DNA from: CAZCWX01 sp964502465
GTDB taxonomy: Bacteria > Desulfobacterota > Binatia > Bin18
Length of the DNA: 7,822 nucleotides
Reading direction: 5' to 3'
NCBI GenBank assembly: GCA_964502465.1
Contig: CAZCWX010000195.1
Coordinates: 1-7,822 of the forward strand
Part shown: positions 6,307 to 7,822 of the stretch, piece by piece
How the letters are laid out: every line of letters starts with the position of its first letter
Numbering within the stretch: position 1 is the first letter of the stretch
The notes under the pieces: generated by a model
Told to the model about the DNA's origin: nothing
The model's input: the letters and a program-made list of their open reading frames with translations, nothing else
Databases searched by the model: none
Program-made: the position numbers and the translations under genes

Positions 6307-6662
6307 AGCTGGCTCGCTCGCCCCATTGATCAGAAAACCGCCGTGTCGAATGCAGGATGGGTTTGCGGGCGGGGTCAATCACGCTGGCCGTTGAGGACGA
6401 TCCCGATTACGGTGTAGCGAACCAGGGATCGGTAGCTCAGGAGCATGGCGAACCCACGCAGGCCGTCCATTTCGTGAAAGCGCTCAGGTGCGCGTTCTTG
6501 GAAATCCGATGATGCGGCTTAAACCAAAGACGCGAAATTTATCCTGGCCGGGTGTCGATCAAGGATGTTATACCAATTCTTCTTTGACCGTAGCGTTTCC
6601 CCCTCTGGACAGGCCAGCGGCCTGTCCTACTAACAAGCCTTTTCCCCAGTAGCGCAGCCGGA
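6307..6662. other. Intergenic stretch with gene debris
   Basis: No full gene is seen. It contains a minus-strand acyltransferase-like start fragment (6375-6470) and the left part of a palindromic intergenic element (from 6568). I see no rho-independent terminator with a T-tract directly after the NDH-2 stop. Confidence 0.5.
6375..6470 (-). pseudogene. Acyltransferase-3-like N-terminal remnant
   Basis: The minus strand from ATG 6470 encodes 31 residues, MDGLRGFAMLL followed by SYRSLVRYTVIGIVLNGQRD, then TGA 6375-6377. The frame is also open just upstream (ERAPERFHE before the Met). Acyltransferase-3 (OafA/NodX-type) membrane proteins begin with (E)LDGLRGxAxLLV, which fits the first 11 residues. 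The rest does not follow the family, which has over 300 residues. Likely a deletion scar joining two unrelated pieces; could also be coincidence. Confidence 0.35.
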
Positions 6663-6694
6663 GGCAAATACTTTCTTTCAGGATTTGGTATTAT
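6568..6694. repeat. Palindromic intergenic element (possible MITE/REP-like)
   Basis: The centre holds a perfect hairpin, GGACAGGCC (6607-6615), loop AGC, GGCCTGTCC (6619-6627). The outer ends TTATACCAATTCT (6568-6580) and AGGATTTGGTATTAT (6680-6694) are imperfect inverted copies sharing ATACCAA. No T-tract follows the hairpin, so a terminator role is doubtful. The nested symmetry suits a small non-autonomous element or a REP-type repeat. Confidence 0.4.
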
Positions 6695-6938
6695 CTCCTT
6701 TTTCCTTCCTCTTTTATTTTCATGGCTACTCCAGCAGAACAGTGATCGCCACAGCGCGGAGAGATCTGCTCAGACGGCAATAAAAATCGAACGGAAAATT
6801 GAAGACTCTGAAACAAAGGTTCGAGAGAACATAAAGGAACTGGCTGGGATCGTGGGAGAACTCAAGCAGCAGCTTCAGGCATTGAACAAACAATCTTCAA
6901 GAGAGAGTCACGAGACCTACGTAACAACGATGGCCTAA
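6663..6938 (+). pseudogene. Membrane-anchored coiled-coil protein, start missing
   Basis: A frame open from 6594 to TAA 6936-6938 encodes a hydrophobic span (about 6672-6737: YFLSGFGIISFFLPLLFSWLL) followed by a heptad-like, charged helix of about 50 residues (ERKIEDSETKVRENIKELAG, then IVGELKQQLQALNKQ) and a short tail. This is the shape of a single-span inner-membrane protein with a cytoplasmic or periplasmic coiled coil. There is no in-frame ATG, GTG or TTG upstream. Only ATT codons (for example 6690) would serve, so the 5' end was probably replaced, perhaps by the palindromic element that overlaps it. No family is recognised. The 59-codon ORF begins 20 bases after its stop. Confidence 0.45.
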
Positions 6939-6958
6939 ACCTGAGAGAAGGACCTTCG

Positions 6959-7138
6959 ATGAAAGCAGTGGTGATCGTTGTTTTACCAAAGAACACGAGG
7001 ATGGTTGCTATAAACGCTGATGGGAACTGGCTCCAGGTCGAAGTTTTGGACCCAATTGAGTCTAAGTTCAGACAGGGATACCGTTCATACCAGTCGGCAC
7101 GGGTACCCTTCTACACTACTTCCTGTCGCGTTCTGTAG
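6959..7138 (+). CDS. Small hypothetical protein, 59 residues
   Basis: ATG 6959 follows AGAAGGA (6946-6952) with six bases of spacing and reads to TAG 7136-7138. The product begins MKAVVIVVLP and continues KNTRMVAINADGNWLQVEV; the DGNWLQVEV stretch weakly recalls bacterial SH3-like strands, but it is too short for a full domain, and the tail (RSYQSARVPFYTTSCRVL) looks like frame run-out. It may be the start of a longer gene cut short, or a real small gene in one transcript with the coiled-coil frame ahead. I do not recognise a family. Confidence 0.4.
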   Translation: MKAVVIVVLPKNTRMVAINADGNWLQVEVLDPIESKFRQGYRSYQSARVPFYTTSCRVL

Positions 7139-7206
7139 CGACAAGCGACAGAAGAAAGTTCCTCTCTCGATCTTATGGTGCCAGCACTCTCTTAGCGTAT
7201 GATTTT

Positions 7207-7341
7207 TCAAAAATAGTGATCCTGCTGGCGAATTCGAAAAACCACTATCCAGCCGATGTAATCAGAGGCCTCCTGCGCCAGCCGGTCCAGCTCGTCACCT
7301 GTTTCGTTGGTGAGGGAATGGGACCAGATATGAAACTCCGG
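7207..7341 (-). pseudogene. Unrecognised C-terminal protein fragment
   Basis: On the minus strand a frame bounded by TAG 7344-7342 and TGA 7209-7207 encodes 44 residues with natural-looking composition: EFHIWSHSLTNETGDELDRL then AQEASDYIGWIVVFRIRQQ. There is no start codon and the upstream frame is closed, so at best it is a 5'-truncated remnant. Family unknown. Confidence 0.3.
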
Positions 7342-7414
7342 CTATGGCGGTTTTTTCTGCCTCGTTTTGACGGGTGCCATACAGTGAGTTAATAACTCAC
7401 CACTCCGGCTGTGG
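7335..7414. repeat. Near-direct repeat flanking a 17-bp perfect dyad
   Basis: ACTCCGGCTATGG (7335-7347) recurs as ACTCCGGCTGTGG (7402-7414), 12 of 13 identical, same strand. Between them GTGAGTTA-A-TAACTCAC (7384-7400) is a perfect 8+1+8 dyad, the shape of a repressor operator or a recombinase core. It sits downstream of the toxin gene, so it is not the expected toxin-antitoxin operator position. Confidence 0.55.
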
Positions 7415-7478
7415 AAACAGAGATCTAGGACGGCCTGCCCCCATGCGTCCGCCGTGCTGGCTGGCAGGCAAGAGAGCA

Positions 7479-7784
7479 TTACCGCTTCTTCATTCTGTCG
7501 CGTCCGGGTGGCCGGATGTGGAGGACGTAGACAGTAGCGGTGTCTTCCTCAACCTCGTAGATGATCCGGTAGACGTAGGGTTTTTTCCCGTACAGCAACT
7601 GCCGCACGGTGCGGTCTTCGGGAGTGACGGGGCCACGGTTCGGGTAGTCCTCAAGGCTGAGGATGGCTTTTTCAAGTCCGTCAAACCAACGCGCCGCCTG
7701 AGCGGAGGATTCCGCTTCGATGCGCCGGTAGATGATGGCAAGATCGCGCAGGGCCCGGTCTGTCACGTCAACGAGATAAGCCAT
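7479..7784 (-). CDS. Type II toxin, RelE/ParE family
   Basis: 101 residues from ATG 7784-7782. The fold signature is the N-terminal beta strand and helices (MAYLVDVTDRALRDLAIIYR, about 1-20; then AARWFDGLEKAILSLEDYP, about 30-48) followed by the strands VRQLLYGKKPYVYRIIYEV and VYVLHIRPPGRDR (about 60-96). This is the RelE/ParE pattern with a conserved basic C-terminus. Family toxins either cleave mRNA on the ribosome or poison gyrase; ParE-like spacing and the YRIIYEV strand are common to both, so the target is not settled. Length is normal and the gene looks intact. The end of its presumed antitoxin lies 18 bases upstream, the usual antitoxin-first order. A GACGGGA stretch precedes the ATG. 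Confidence 0.88.
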   Translation of the reverse strand: MAYLVDVTDRALRDLAIIYRRIEAESSAQAARWFDGLEKAILSLEDYPNRGPVTPEDRTVRQLLYGKKPYVYRIIYEVEEDTATVYVLHIRPPGRDRMKKR

Positions 7785-7802
7785 GGTCCCGTCGGAAAGA
7801 TG

Positions 7803-7822
7803 TCAGCGCTTCCCGGGCGGGA
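7803..7822 (-). CDS. Probable antitoxin, last residues only
   Basis: On the minus strand the window edge reads PPGKR then TGA (7805-7803), 18 bases ahead of the toxin ATG. Position and order fit the 3' end of a cognate antitoxin; five residues cannot identify its family. Confidence 0.4.

Larger units (their letters stand above)
7139..7478. other. Intergenic stretch with a dyad and a minus-strand remnant
   Basis: No complete gene. It holds a short minus-strand coding-like frame (7207-7341) and the repeat/dyad block at 7335-7414, both listed separately. The remainder shows nothing I can support. Confidence 0.5.

Noticed and set aside
7338..7358. GCGG followed by TTTTTT as a rho-independent terminator for the 59-codon ORF.
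   Set aside because: Only about 3 bp of stem can form before the T run, and it lies 200 bases after the stop.
7472..7482. GAGAGCATTAC here equals the candidate IS1-like end at 460-470, suggesting a second IS end beside the toxin gene.
   Set aside because: An 11-bp match is expected several times by chance in a window of this size, and it overlaps the stop codon of the toxin gene. No longer similarity extends either side.
1..7822. CRISPR array, tRNA or rRNA genes, phage structural genes.
   Set aside because: No regularly spaced repeats, no cloverleaf with the T-loop consensus and no recognisable rRNA or virion sequence were seen on either strand.

Overview
The window reads as a bacterial accessory region of moderate to fairly high GC content, from an environmental (soil- or sediment-like) lineage. 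No ribosomal or housekeeping marker is present, so I do not name a taxon. Evidence for the accessory character is the density of broken genes: decayed IS1- and IS1182-family transposases, several 5'- or 3'-truncated genes, and a toxin gene at the right edge.

Layout. 1-396 (minus) is the N-terminal half of a one-ORF IS1-family transposase running off the left edge. 514-1560 (minus) is an IS1182-family transposase pseudogene with two frame changes, an internal stop and no N-terminal domain. Against it, 1673-1993 (plus) is the C-terminal ~107 residues of a classical short-chain dehydrogenase that has lost its Rossmann half. Then come intact genes on the plus strand: an exported small cupin (2093-2485), an orphan start region of an alpha/beta hydrolase (2604-2651), an NmrA/SDR-like NAD(P)-binding protein (2779-3531), a DUF417 (YkgB/RclC-type) membrane protein (4024-4500), a shortened ChrR-like cupin (4576-4890) and a type II NADH dehydrogenase (4954-6306). 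After 6306 the sequence is mostly remnants: an acyltransferase-3-like start (minus, 6375-6470), a palindromic intergenic element (about 6568-6694), a membrane/coiled-coil frame without a start codon ending at 6938, a 59-codon ORF (6959-7138), a 17-bp perfect dyad inside a 13-bp near-direct repeat (7335-7414), and a RelE/ParE-type toxin (7479-7784, minus) whose antitoxin lies almost wholly beyond the right edge.

How the genes may work together. The DUF417 protein, ChrR-like cupin and NDH-2 lie head to tail with strong ribosome binding sites and short gaps. They read as a small redox or oxidant-response group at the membrane: NDH-2 feeds NADH electrons to quinone, DUF417 proteins are linked in E. 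coli to reactive-chlorine resistance (RclC), and ChrR-type cupins sense singlet oxygen or peroxide. The exported cupin and the SDR-like protein upstream could belong to the same theme, but a stretch of nearly 500 bp without a convincing gene separates them. This is inference from family knowledge.

The two most striking non-coding signals are (i) an integron attC-like imperfect palindrome at 3588-3675, just downstream of the SDR-like gene, suggesting that this gene is or was a mobile cassette, and (ii) a perfect 11-bp-arm hairpin at 2834-2859 inside the first 30 codons of that same gene. I did not find a clear new multi-gene system.
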